64,000 nucleotides of DNA from Tetragonia tetragonoides. Lineage: Eukaryota > Streptophyta > Magnoliopsida > Caryophyllales > Aizoaceae. Under the pieces are notes generated by a model. The model was given only the letters and a program-made list of their open reading frames with translations, was not told where the DNA came from and did not search any database. Shown piece after piece: positions 45,892 through 55,980 of the stretch. A program made the position numbers and the translations under genes. Position 1 is the first letter of the stretch, and the number at the start of each line of letters is the position of its first letter. Where the stretch lies: NCBI GenBank assembly GCA_038025085.1, contig CM076151.1, forward strand, positions 9,119,001 to 9,183,000, in the 5' to 3' direction.

Positions 45892-47477
45892 CCACTTAAG
45901 TCTCAAGGCTTTTCTGAACAATCCCCAAACTGATTGCACATAACTTAGCCTCAGGGCTTTTCCGAACAATCCCCAAACTGATTACACATACACAGCTGAC
46001 ACTGATATTTTTCTGGAAAATCCTCACCAGCCCAGCCCAACCCCTCATAACCAATATGTCGAATCCTAAATGGTCCTTCTAAAGGTCAGAGTAATAAATT
46101 TTTGCATATTATGCTCTGGATTTTATAACTATACAGCCGTGTGGTGGTGCATCGTGCAACTGTGGAAGGCATACTCAATTATCAGCTGGTTTACCTTGCT
46201 ATCATATCCTGAAAATCTTCGCAGAATGTGCAGAAAATCTTCCTACCCACTCAACCAGTTAATAATTTCAGTCATGATCTACTACTTAATCCATACACAA
46301 TAGAGCTACCATATTATGTATTTCCCATCACGATCCAAGCTAAGATAGGCACTATTTACTATGCACGAGTGGTTATGACTACCCCAATATCCCACGTATG
46401 ACATTAATAGAGATCATTTTTTGTTCTCGTATGTCTGCATTATTGATGGTTAATGAAGGAGACCAACTTTATTTAAGCAATGCTAGAATCACGTAATGCT
46501 AAAAGAAAAGCATCTAAATTTGATCTTATTATGGTTCGTTCTTTATCTATTCAAGGGTTCTTGTGCTTAAGCCATAATAAAATATTCTGCAAGATGATGA
46601 GGAGCAGACAATATATTTAAGTGATAGTGGTGATATGCACGAGCAGTATGTATTGGCATACGATATAATAATGGTTACTAACAGAAAGACTTGTAACAAT
46701 TTGTACGCATAGCTATTGTCAACTTCATAATGGACCAATAACGTATAAAAATGTCATTAAACTCAGCAGCATGACCCTACAATGTAAGCATATTCTTCAA
46801 CGTTGGAGAACACAAGATCTTATTTCCTTATAATGTAATATTTTCCTTGCAGTTCCAGACTTCCATTAGACAGATAGAATCTTGACAGCCTTGAATTCAA
46901 CTAAAAATTATTCCTCATTCACATCATGGCTTGTTAGGATAATGAACTATGAACAAGTAAAATCGTGTAATCAGGTCAGTCAAGCACGCGTTATCCCTGA
47001 GATTAAAACTGTAATTAGTCCATGTAATAACTGATTACTCCGAATTACCTGTTGACTTACATATTGTTTTAACCTGTCAATATTTCCCAAGATAGTAACA
47101 ATTTATAGTTTCCAAGGCAGCAATCCCCCAAGGATGATGTGAGACAAGTTAGATATTTCAGTATCAAGGAAATTAGAAAGAAAATTTCAAATTTTAGATA
47201 ATTCTCTATAGAGAATTCTCTCCATATTTCTCATTTTTATTTTCTCTGTATTTGTCTTATCAGTTCCTCTCTTTCTGTAATGCTTTTTCAGGCTCAGATC
47301 TTTTCAAAAACTATATTAGAGTCAGGGTTTTAGCCCCTTTTTAGTAAATTAGTACGAATGTAAAAAATAAAAAAGATATTGAACACATAAATTTGAGGGG
47401 GATTTCATTTGTATTAAGTGTCTATTTTCTATCTAGTATCTACATGTAATTTCATTTACAAAAACAGTATTCTCATC
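45892..47477. other. Intergenic, paralogous to 53.04-54.41 kb and 61.5-62.98 kb
   Basis: A ~57-bp repeat (GCTTTTCTGAACAATCCCCA and GCTTTTCCGAACAATCCCCA) lies at about 45907-46000. 46320-46390 holds an orphan upstream block (CCCATCACGATCCAAGC, then GCACGAGTGGTTATGAC). 47000-47477 is the 3' flank of the next gene. Confidence 0.5.
47200..47217. repeat. 18-bp perfect palindrome
   Basis: AATTCTCTATAGAGAATT lies about 260 bp past the stop of the 47-kb gene. It is repeated exactly at 54133-54150, but degraded near 59310 and 62720. Confidence 0.9.
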
Positions 47478-48338
47478 CTAGTTGCTAAGGATGTTGAGAA
47501 GTGTTGATCTGGTCTTAACCAGATGCCTAAACAAACTCTCGAATACTTGATCCAGATCTTGAATCTCAGACTCCAATTTCTCCATCTGGCTCCTCAAGTT
47601 GTCTACCTGCATCACGTTGATGCCGGTTTTCTTCTTTTGGGAAACAAGGGAGCTGAAGGCAGCATCAAGATCCTCAAATCCACTAGTGGATGTGGATTCT
47701 TCTTGATCACCTTTGCGGTGCACTAACTTGCTCACCATAGACCAACTGCTTTTCTTTGACATATCTGATCCAGCTATGTGGATCAATGAAGATTTCAAGA
47801 TATCTATTGTTATTGCTTCTACTTCCTTCAACATGCCGAAGATGATACTTGTTTCACCGCTTTGATCAACTTTCTTGATGTTTTTCAAGCAGGTTTTGAT
47901 TGCCTTCTTGACTATCTTCCTGGTACTCAGGTATTCGTTTATTTCATTGCCTACACTCAATTCCCCACTGCATCTTCTTCTTAGAATTGATTGAATCTCA
48001 TGAATGCATTCTCTTGTCTGCAGCAATGCATCCCGGGCAGTGCCACAGATGTCCAATAACCTTAGAGATCCATCTAAGATATCATCAACACAGTTTGCTT
48101 GGCCATTTTGAGCAATGGTTTGTTGGTTGCTTGGCAATACAAGAAGTTCATCAACACAACCATACAAGTCTACAATGATGCTAAGTTTGTGGCTAACTGA
48201 TGAGGTAGAAGCAGACTCAGAAGACCTCAGTCTGCATAGATTCTCTTCAAATTGCTCAGCAACTGGGTGAGGTCTAGATGGCAAGCTGATGGAGCGAGCA
48301 TGGTAAGAGGTTTTGGTGATTAGAGGAGAAGCTGCCAT
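47478..48338 (-). CDS. DUF241 family protein, array member 8
   Basis: 286 codons, no intron. Start MAASPLITKTSYHARSISLP, then EQFEENLCRLRSSESASTSS, LYGCVDELLVLPSNQQTIAQ, LDGSLRLLDICGTARDALLQ, IQSILRRRCSGELSVGNEIN, YLSTRKIVKKAIKTCLKNIK, SDMSKKSSWSMVSKLVHRKG, FEDLDAAFSSLVSQKKKTGI and FRHLVKTRSTLLNILSN. Upstream in-frame codons extend to 48440 but the TATA box and paralogue starts favour 48338. Nearly identical to member 10, so the pair is very recent or has undergone gene conversion. Confidence 0.92.
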   Translation of the reverse strand: MAASPLITKTSYHARSISLPSRPHPVAEQFEENLCRLRSSESASTSSVSHKLSIIVDLYGCVDELLVLPSNQQTIAQNGQANCVDDILDGSLRLLDICGTARDALLQTRECIHEIQSILRRRCSGELSVGNEINEYLSTRKIVKKAIKTCLKNIKKVDQSGETSIIFGMLKEVEAITIDILKSSLIHIAGSDMSKKSSWSMVSKLVHRKGDQEESTSTSGFEDLDAAFSSLVSQKKKTGINVMQVDNLRSQMEKLESEIQDLDQVFESLFRHLVKTRSTLLNILSN

Positions 48339-48439
48339 TTTATATAATTTGGTTGTTTTGATATGAAGCAAAGGCAGTAGGCAAAGGATTGGAATGTGCT
48401 TAGCTTCTTGATGGTGAGGACCCTTCCCCTCGTTGATCA

Positions 48440-48446
48440 ATTTATA
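48440..48446 (-). promoter_or_regulatory. TATA box of DUF241 member 8
   Basis: TATAAAT on the minus strand within CGAGTATAAATTGATCAA, about 100 bp before the ATG. The same element is kept in members 10, 11 and 12. Confidence 0.65.
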
Positions 48447-49077
48447 CTCGAGGAAGAGAGCGGACAGAAGGAATCTTGTATCTGTTGAGAGCTAACATGG
48501 TTTCATTTTGATATTCGGAACTTTCAGAGGCTATGTTTTCGGTATGTCTTCTCCTAACCAACACGCCAGCTAACTAGTACACCCCTCTAATAGATTAATG
48601 AGCCGTATCTCAATCTGATATGTTGCATCATATTCCCGTCATGATCCAAAATATGTGTTTCATTCATGAATGACAATCAGACAGTGTTGCCTGTTGCAGT
48701 TGCCTATATATTACTGTGACATTAGGAGGCCAGCCCTTTTCTCTGCTTATCTGTACACATCATAAAATAAATCAAACCTCACTTTTATGAAATAATGAAT
48801 AATCTAAAGCCATGCGTCTATACCTGCATCATGCATGTGCTTATTGTTTAATGTTCCTATACACATGTTTGATATGCACATTCAAGATAAACATATTAGG
48901 ATTAGATATATATAATATAATTTCACATAACAAAAGTAGTATCCAGTTTCGTAGTAGGCTCATGATAGCTTGTTGGAAAGCTATCTAACTCACTAAGCCT
49001 AATTAACTCACCAAGCTAACTCACCATGGATGATGAGTTTGAATGTCATTTTCAGTTCATTTTTCTGCTAAAAGGTT
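48447..49077. other. Upstream region of DUF241 member 8
   Basis: Contains the conserved upstream block at about 48640-48690 (CGTCATGATCCAAAATATGT, then TTCATTCATGAATGACAATC), shared with members 3, 10 and 11. Confidence 0.5.
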
Positions 49078-50730
49078 GTGAGTAGAAGAAACTTTAGAGA
49101 TTCGGTTGGCCTTTCCTGGGTACTAGGGGTCCTCTTGGGTCAAAATGGGCACGCAAAATAGTCTGTGAAAAAATTTCAGTCTTGTCCCGGGAAGCCATAA
49201 ATGAAGGCCATAATCCATTTTTTTGGGCTTCCGCAGTGCCCCGAAACGGGAAGCCTTTTGGCCTGTTATTGGGTTCATATTACGCTTGGATAGTTTTAAT
49301 AGCCACTCACTCTAGAGTGTCGATCGTTAAAATCATGTTTGAATACAAAGTTCGGAGACCTAGATAGCCTATTGGGGGCACCGAGGATTCTCTTGGGTCC
49401 CGATGGACCCCTCCGAGTAGTTTGTTCAAAAATCTCAACAAGGCCGCGGGGCAACGAAAATCAAGTTTATAATCCACTTTTTTTGGCTTCTGGAGAGCCT
49501 CGAAATGAAAGTTTTTATTTACGCATCATATTGCCCGGGACACTGCTAAGGGACATGGGTGGCCCGAGGGTTGATTATTTGGGTTCCTATCACACTTGGA
49601 TCATTTTACTAGCCACCCAAAAGTGCAAGCACCGAAATCATGTGTGATTCCAAATTTCCTGGAAACCCACCTGATGGCCTACTAGGGGCACTGAGGGTCC
49701 TCTTGGGTCACAATGGACCCCCCAGGGAATTTGTGCAAAAAATCTCAATCGGGCCTGAGAAGCTGAAAATGAAGGTTGTTATTTTCTCACACGTGTTTAG
49801 AAGTCATGGGTGAATACAAAGTTTGGAGACCTAGATGGAAACTTAGGGGCATCGGGGGTTCTCTTGAGTCATGATGGTCCCTTCAGAGAAGTTTGTACAA
49901 AAATCTCAACTGGGCCCAAGAAGCCAATAATGAAGGTTATAATCCACATTTTTTAGACTTTCGGAGTGCCTCAAGATGTTTGGAGGGCGGCCCATAGGTC
50001 GATTATTGTGTTCCTATTTGGCTTCCAGTTTAAGGTCCCTGAACACTTAAATCATGGTTGAGTACAAAGTTATGTCTTTGCCAGGACACTGGTGGTCCTT
50101 TGATGTCACAATGGACCCCTCGAAATAGTTTGGCAAAGTTCCCAACCCAGCCTCGGAAAGTCAAAGATGAAGACTTCAATCCACGGTTTTTTTTGGCTTC
50201 CAAAGGGTCTTGGAACAAGAGTTGATATTTTCGCATTGTTTTGCATGGGAGACCCTGTAGGGAACATTGGAGGCCCTTGGTGTCGGTTGTTGGGTCCGTA
50301 TTAGGTTTGGAAGGTCGTTTTGCCGATCATACACTCTAAAGGGGGCCGACACTAAACTCATGGTCGAACACGAATTTCGAAGAGCTGGATGGGCTACCGG
50401 GGCCGAAACCTGGGCCCTCATAGGTCAAAATGGACCCGCTCGAGAAGTTTGGGCAAAAATCTGAACTAGGTCCCAGAAAGCCAAAAAATAAAGTTAAATC
50501 CACATATTTTGTTCCACCATAGGGCACTGTATCAAAAGTTGATACTTTCGCACCATATCTTACGAGACATCCTTTGGAGACAAGAGAGGCCCCTAGGGTA
50601 GAGTATCAGGTCCCTAATAGGCTTGGACGACAATTTTACTTGTCACCCACTCTAAGGACTCAAACATCGAATGTCCGAAACCATGGGTGAGTACAGAGTT
50701 TAGGGACCCGAATGGCCTTCTTGGGTCATC
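49078..50730. repeat. Degenerate tandem array of ~0.3-kb units (block A)
   Basis: The landmark GGGTCACGATGGACCCCTC and variants recurs at about 49130, 49395, 49710, 49880, 50103 and 50420. Between landmarks come CAAAAATCTCAAC, GAAGCCAAAAATGAAGG, TAATCCACATTTTTTGGCTT, GTTATTGGGTTC and ATCATGGGTGAATACAAAGT in a fixed order. Units are diverged and some are shortened (~165 bp). No protein homology. Confidence 0.8.
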
Positions 50731-51345
50731 TGATGCATAACTAGTAAGTAGTAACTATCCTCTTGATGTATGTACATAAGTACATAACTGGTATTGTTGA
50801 ACATAACTTCCCTCTGATGTATGTACATAACAACATAAGCACATAACTGGTATTGTTCAATTCAACATGCCTGGTCAGGATCCTTATGTATAGGAAATGT
50901 CAAATATCATAATCGGTCGATGTCTTAAAAGTATAAACAACTAATAGCTTATCAGCATGATCATCCTTATCTTGCCCCGTGTACTCAGTTCCCTGCACTT
51001 TTGATAGACATTGTGCGAGGAATCTTCACATCTGCGAATTCAATACAAGACTTGTTCTGATGATCATTCCTCAAGATAGATTGCTATTCTAAATAATAGA
51101 TAACAGTTCATCAGAAGGTAGATTTCTCTTTTGTATTCAATTTTTTCTGTCACCCATTACTAAATATTCACTCATTACTCAGATATATCAGGGAGGCATA
51201 TTAGATTTGAGGCTGGCTGGTATAGTAGTAGTATAATTGAAAAAGTTCAGAACGAAGAGAAAATTTTGAATATGTGTCAAGTGTAATCCCTTGTATTAGT
51301 AGTAGCATAATGTAGTGTACATAAACTGAATTTCTTCTTCAGTGA
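50731..51345. other. Block boundary and 3' flank of the next pseudogene
   Basis: Contains repeated GATGTATGTACATAA pieces at about 50766 and 50817, close to where block B begins. Confidence 0.45.
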
Positions 51346-52188
51346 CTAAGGTTGTTGATAAGAGTTGCTCTGGTTTTTAACCAGATTCCTAAACAGGCTA
51401 TCTAATGTTTCATCAACATTTTGAATCTCAGACTCCAATTTCACCATCTGGCTCCTCAAGTTGTCTACTTGCATCATATTGATGCCACATTTCTTCTTCT
51501 GGCAGATTAACAAGGTTAAAGTTGCATCAAGGTCTTCAAATTGGTTATGATGATGCCTCTTCTTGATCATCATTTGGGTGGATTAATGAGCTAATCAGAG
51601 ACCAACTGCTTTTCTTTGGTTGTGTCAGTGACCCAGCAATGTGGATCAATAAGGATTTAAGGATATCAGCTGTTACTGTTTCCACACTGCTCAGCATACG
51701 CTCAAAGGCATTGGACTTGTCTGGTTTATCACCTTTGATGTCTCTTAAGTAGTTTTTGATTGCCTTCTTGGCATTCTTTCTGGCATTTAGGTACTGGACT
51801 ACTTCACTGCCAATGGTAAATTCTGCACAGCATCTTCTGCGCAGAACAGACTGAATGTTTTCCCGTGTTTGCAGTAACACATCCCTAGCAGTGCTGCAGA
51901 CATCCAATAACTTTTAAAGATCCGTCTAACATAGTATTCACCCATTCTGAATGGAGACCTTGGGATATGTTTCGTTGACTGGCGGGCAGTAGAAGCATCC
52001 TCAACGCAATCATACAAGTCCTTAAGGCCGCCAAGGCTGTGGCTCAATGATGTGGATGGGGCAGTTTGGGAAGACTTCAATCTGCTCAAGTGTTCATCTA
52101 ATTGGTCAGTGATGGGGTGAGGGATAGATGGCAAGCTGATGGAGCGAGCATGGAAAGAGGTTTTAGAGATTAGAGGAGAAGCAGCCAT
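51346..52188 (-). pseudogene. DUF241 pseudogene, array member 9
   Basis: Starts normally with MAASPLISKTSFHARSISLP, but compared with member 7 I see at least four frame breaks: a 2-nt loss after LYDCV (about 52000), a 1-nt gain in the LDGSLK region (about 51912), a 2-nt loss after EEASS that brings a stop (about 51547), and a 1-nt gain close to the C-terminus (about 51390). TATA box and flanks are retained, so decay followed the duplication. Confidence 0.9.
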
Positions 52189-52451
52189 TTTGATTTTTTT
52201 TCCTTCTAATGAAACGGAGGCAGGGGACTTGAGTGCACTTCTTGGTTGTATGATGACTTCCTCCCAAATGTGCAATATATATGAAAACAAGGGAAGACAG
52301 AAAGATACCAGCTAGTTGTTAAAGGCTTAAAGCCGTTAGTAGATGAATGCTGATCACATCATGTAATGACTAGAATTTTCAATAATGATCCAGAATAAAC
52401 ACCATGTTTTGTCTATATGATGACAATGGAGGACCATCTTCTGCACCCTAT

Positions 52452-52800
52452 CTGTACAAATCCATCGAAAGTCAGCTAGTATATTCAAAGGTTTAGAGAG
52501 ATTAAAAAGTATAAACAGAATTTTAAAGTACCTGTGATTAATCTCTTAACCATGTTGGTTCTTTGTTTTCAGGTATTTGTACGTGCAAATATCCTGTGCA
52601 CATTCATGCCAAAAAATCTGTACCCTATCTGTACAAATCCATCGAAAGTCAGCAAGTATATTCAGAGGTTAGGATATATTAAAAAAGAACACAGAGAATA
52701 TTAAAGCACTTGTCATTAACCTGTTAACCATGTTGGTTCTTTGTTTTCAGGTATTTGTACGTGCAAATATCCTGTGTACATTTCATGCCAAAAAGTAATC
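52452..52800. repeat. 177-bp tandem dimer (copy in block B)
   Basis: Units start at 52452 and 52629 with CTGTACAAATCCATCGAAAG; homologous to 44350-44700. Confidence 0.85.
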
Positions 52801-54410
52801 ATGCAAACCAACACAGGCCAGAGCAAGTATCCATTATCCACCAACTAGATCATTTCTACTATACACGGATTCATCTCAATTATGTAAATTACAGGTAAAA
52901 ATCCATGTGAGATATCCAATATAGTTTTGATATTAAATCAAAGTTAAACTTCCTTGCAGTATAGGCATTCAGAAATTTATCAGTTTCTTCTTTTCCCCCT
53001 TGACATTTCTTTGCACATGACAAATTTTTTCAAGTTAAATTTCCCTCCACTGGATTTTATAACTATACAGTGTGTGGTGGTGCATTGTGCACCTGTGAAA
53101 GGCATAATCAATTATCAGCTGGTTTACCTTACTATTGTATCCTTGAAAATCTTTGCAGAATGTGCATAAAATCTTCCTACCCTCTCAACCAGCTAATCAT
53201 TTCAGCCATGATGTACTACTTATTCCATATATTACAGTAGAGCTACCTTATTATGCATATGCTGCATTACATTTCCCATCACAATCCAAGCAAAGATAGG
53301 TTCTATGCACGATTGGTCATGACTACCCCTGTCTCCCATGAATGACAAATTGACAATGGTAGAGATCATATTTTGTTCTCATATGCTAGAATAACCTAAT
53401 GCTAAAACAAAAGCATCTAAATCTTATTCTGGATCTTTCTTTATTCATTCAAGCGTTCTTGCGCATAAGTTTCATGTGCACATTAAGATAGATATATCAG
53501 CCACAATGAATTGTTCCGCCACAGGATGAGCAGACACTATATTTAAGTGATAATGGTGATATGCATGAGCAGTATGTATTGGCATATCAAACAATAATGC
53601 TTACTAAAAGAAAGACTTGTCAGTTGTCACAATATGTATGCATAGGCATTGTCAACTTCATAATGGATCAATAACCTATAAAAATGTCATTCAACTCACC
53701 AGCATGATCCTACAATGTAGGCAGATTCTTCGATGTTGGAGACCACAATATCTCATTTCCTTGTAATGTAATATTTTCCTTGCAGTTTCAGACTTCCAGT
53801 AGACAGATAGAATCTTGACAGCCTTGAATTCAACTAAAAAATATTCCTCATCCACATGCATGATTGTTGGGATAATGAACTATCAACTAGCTAAATCGTG
53901 TAATCACTTCATTCAAACACGCGTTATCCCTGAGATTAAAACTGTAATTAGTCCATGTAATAACCGATTATTCAGAACTACCAGTTACCTTACATTTTAA
54001 TTTAACCTGTCGATATTTCCCAAGATAGTAACAATTCATAGTTTCCAAGGCAGCAATCCCCCAAGGATGATGTGAAACAAGTTAGATATTTCAGTATCAA
54101 GGAAATTAGAAAGAAAATTTCAAATTTTAGATAATTCTCTATAGAGAATTCTCTCCATATTTCTCATTTTTATTTTCTCTGTATTTGTCTTATCAGTTCC
54201 TCTCTTTCTGTAATGTTTTTTCAGGCTCAGATCTTTTCAAAAACTATATTAGAGTCAGGGTTTTAGCCCCTTTTTAGTAAATTAGTACGAATGTAAAAAA
54301 TAAAAAAGATATTGAACACATAAATTTGAGGGGAATTTCTTTTGTATTAAGTGTCTATTTTCTATCTAGTATCTACATCTAATTTCATTTACAAAAACAG
54401 TATTCTCATC
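52801..54410. other. Intergenic of block B
   Basis: Matches 44.7-47.47 kb of block A but without the LINE; the uninterrupted target site is at about 53035-53050. An orphan upstream block is at about 53270-53345. The 18-bp palindrome is at 54133-54150. Confidence 0.55.
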
Positions 54411-55271
54411 CTAGTTGCTAAGGATGTTGAGAAGTGTTGATCTGGTCTTAACCAGATGCCTAAACAAACTCTCGAATACTTGATCAAGATCTTGAATCTC
54501 AGACTCCAATTTCTCCATCTGGCTCCTCAAGTTGTCTACCTGCATCACGTTGATGCCGGTTTTCTTCTTTTGGGAAACAAGGGAGCTGAAGGCAGCATCA
54601 AGATCCTCAAATCCACTAGTGGATGTGGATTCTTCTTGATCACCTTTGTGGTGCACTAACTTGCTCACCATAGACCAACTGCTTTTCTTTGACATATCAG
54701 ATCCAGCTATGTGGATCAATGAAGATTTCAAGATATCTATTGTTATTGCTTCTACTTCCTTCAACATGCCGAAGATGATACTTGTTTCACCGCTTTGATC
54801 AACTTTCTTGATGTTTTTCAAGCAGGTTTTGATTGCCTTCTTGACTATCTTCCTGGTACTCAGGTATTCGTTTATTTCTTTGCCTACACTCAATTCACCA
54901 CTGCATCTTCTTCTTAGAATTGATTGAATCTCATGAATGCATTCTCTTGTCTGCAGCAATGCATCCCTAGCAGTGCCACAGATGTCCAATAGCCTTAGAG
55001 ATCCATCTAAGGTATCATCAACACAGTTTACTTGGCGGTTTTGGGCAATGGTTTGTTGGTTGCGTGGCAATACAATAAGTTCATCAACACAACCATACAA
55101 GTCCACGACGATGCTTAGTTTGTGGCTAACTGATGAAGTAGAAGCGGTCTCAGAAGACCTCAGTCTGCATAGATTCTCTTCAAATTGCTCAGCGACTGGG
55201 TGAGGTCTAGATGGCAAGCTGATGGAGCGAGCATGGTAAGAGGTTTTGGTGATTAGAGGAGAAGCAGCCAT
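54411..55271 (-). CDS. DUF241 family protein, array member 10
   Basis: 286 codons, intronless, near-duplicate of member 8 with about nine substitutions, among them ELIVLPRNQQ for ELLVLPSNQQ, NRQVNCVDDTLDG, GKEINE and VHHKGD. No frame damage. The 3' flank is also nearly identical for about 450 bp, so the similarity is not limited to coding sequence. Confidence 0.92.
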   Translation of the reverse strand: MAASPLITKTSYHARSISLPSRPHPVAEQFEENLCRLRSSETASTSSVSHKLSIVVDLYGCVDELIVLPRNQQTIAQNRQVNCVDDTLDGSLRLLDICGTARDALLQTRECIHEIQSILRRRCSGELSVGKEINEYLSTRKIVKKAIKTCLKNIKKVDQSGETSIIFGMLKEVEAITIDILKSSLIHIAGSDMSKKSSWSMVSKLVHHKGDQEESTSTSGFEDLDAAFSSLVSQKKKTGINVMQVDNLRSQMEKLESEIQDLDQVFESLFRHLVKTRSTLLNILSN

Positions 55272-55366
55272 TTTGTATAATTTGGTTGTTTTGATATGAA
55301 ACAAAGGCAAAGGACTGGAATGTGCTTAGCTTCTTGATCTGTGAGGACCCTTCCCCTCGTCGATCA

Positions 55367-55373
55367 ATTTATA
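55367..55373 (-). promoter_or_regulatory. TATA box of DUF241 member 10
   Basis: TATAAAT on the minus strand, about 97 bp before the ATG. Confidence 0.65.
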
Positions 55374-55980
55374 CTCGAGGAAGAGAGCAGACAAAAGGAA
55401 TCTTGTATCGGTTGAGAGCTAACATGGTTTCATTTTGATATTAGGAACGTTCAGAGGCTATGTTTTCGGTATGTCTTCTCCTAGCCAACACACCAGATAA
55501 CTACTACAATCCTCTAATAGATTATATAGCTGTATCTCAATCTGATATGCTGCATCATATTTCCCATCATGATCCAAAATATGTGTTACATTCATGAATG
55601 ACAATCAGACAGTGTTGCCTGTTGCGGTTGCCTATATATTACTGTGACATTAGGAGGCCAGCCCATCCATCTGCTTATCTGTACACATAACTTGAGGACT
55701 ATAAAATTAAATCACATCTCGCTTTTATGAAATAATGAATAATCTAAATGCCATGCATTACCTCCATCATGCATGCCCTTATTTTTTAATGCTTCTATAC
55801 ACTTGTTTCATATGCACGTTCGAGATATACATATTAGTATTAGATGTATATAATTTCACATAACAAAAGAAGTATCCAGTTTCCCAGTTGGCTCATGATA
55901 GCTTGTTGGAAAGCTAACTCACCATGGAGGATGAGTTTGAAATCATTTTCAGTTCGTTTTTTTTTGTTAAAAAAGTGGTG

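Noticed and set aside
47523..47726. Antisense frame of 67 codons conserved at 47523, 54456 and 63025
   Set aside because: Conserved only because it lies opposite the conserved C-terminal DUF241 coding region; no independent gene signals.
49182..50464. Short frames across the ~0.3-kb repeat array
   Set aside because: They come from repeat units, change frame between units and have no family resemblance.
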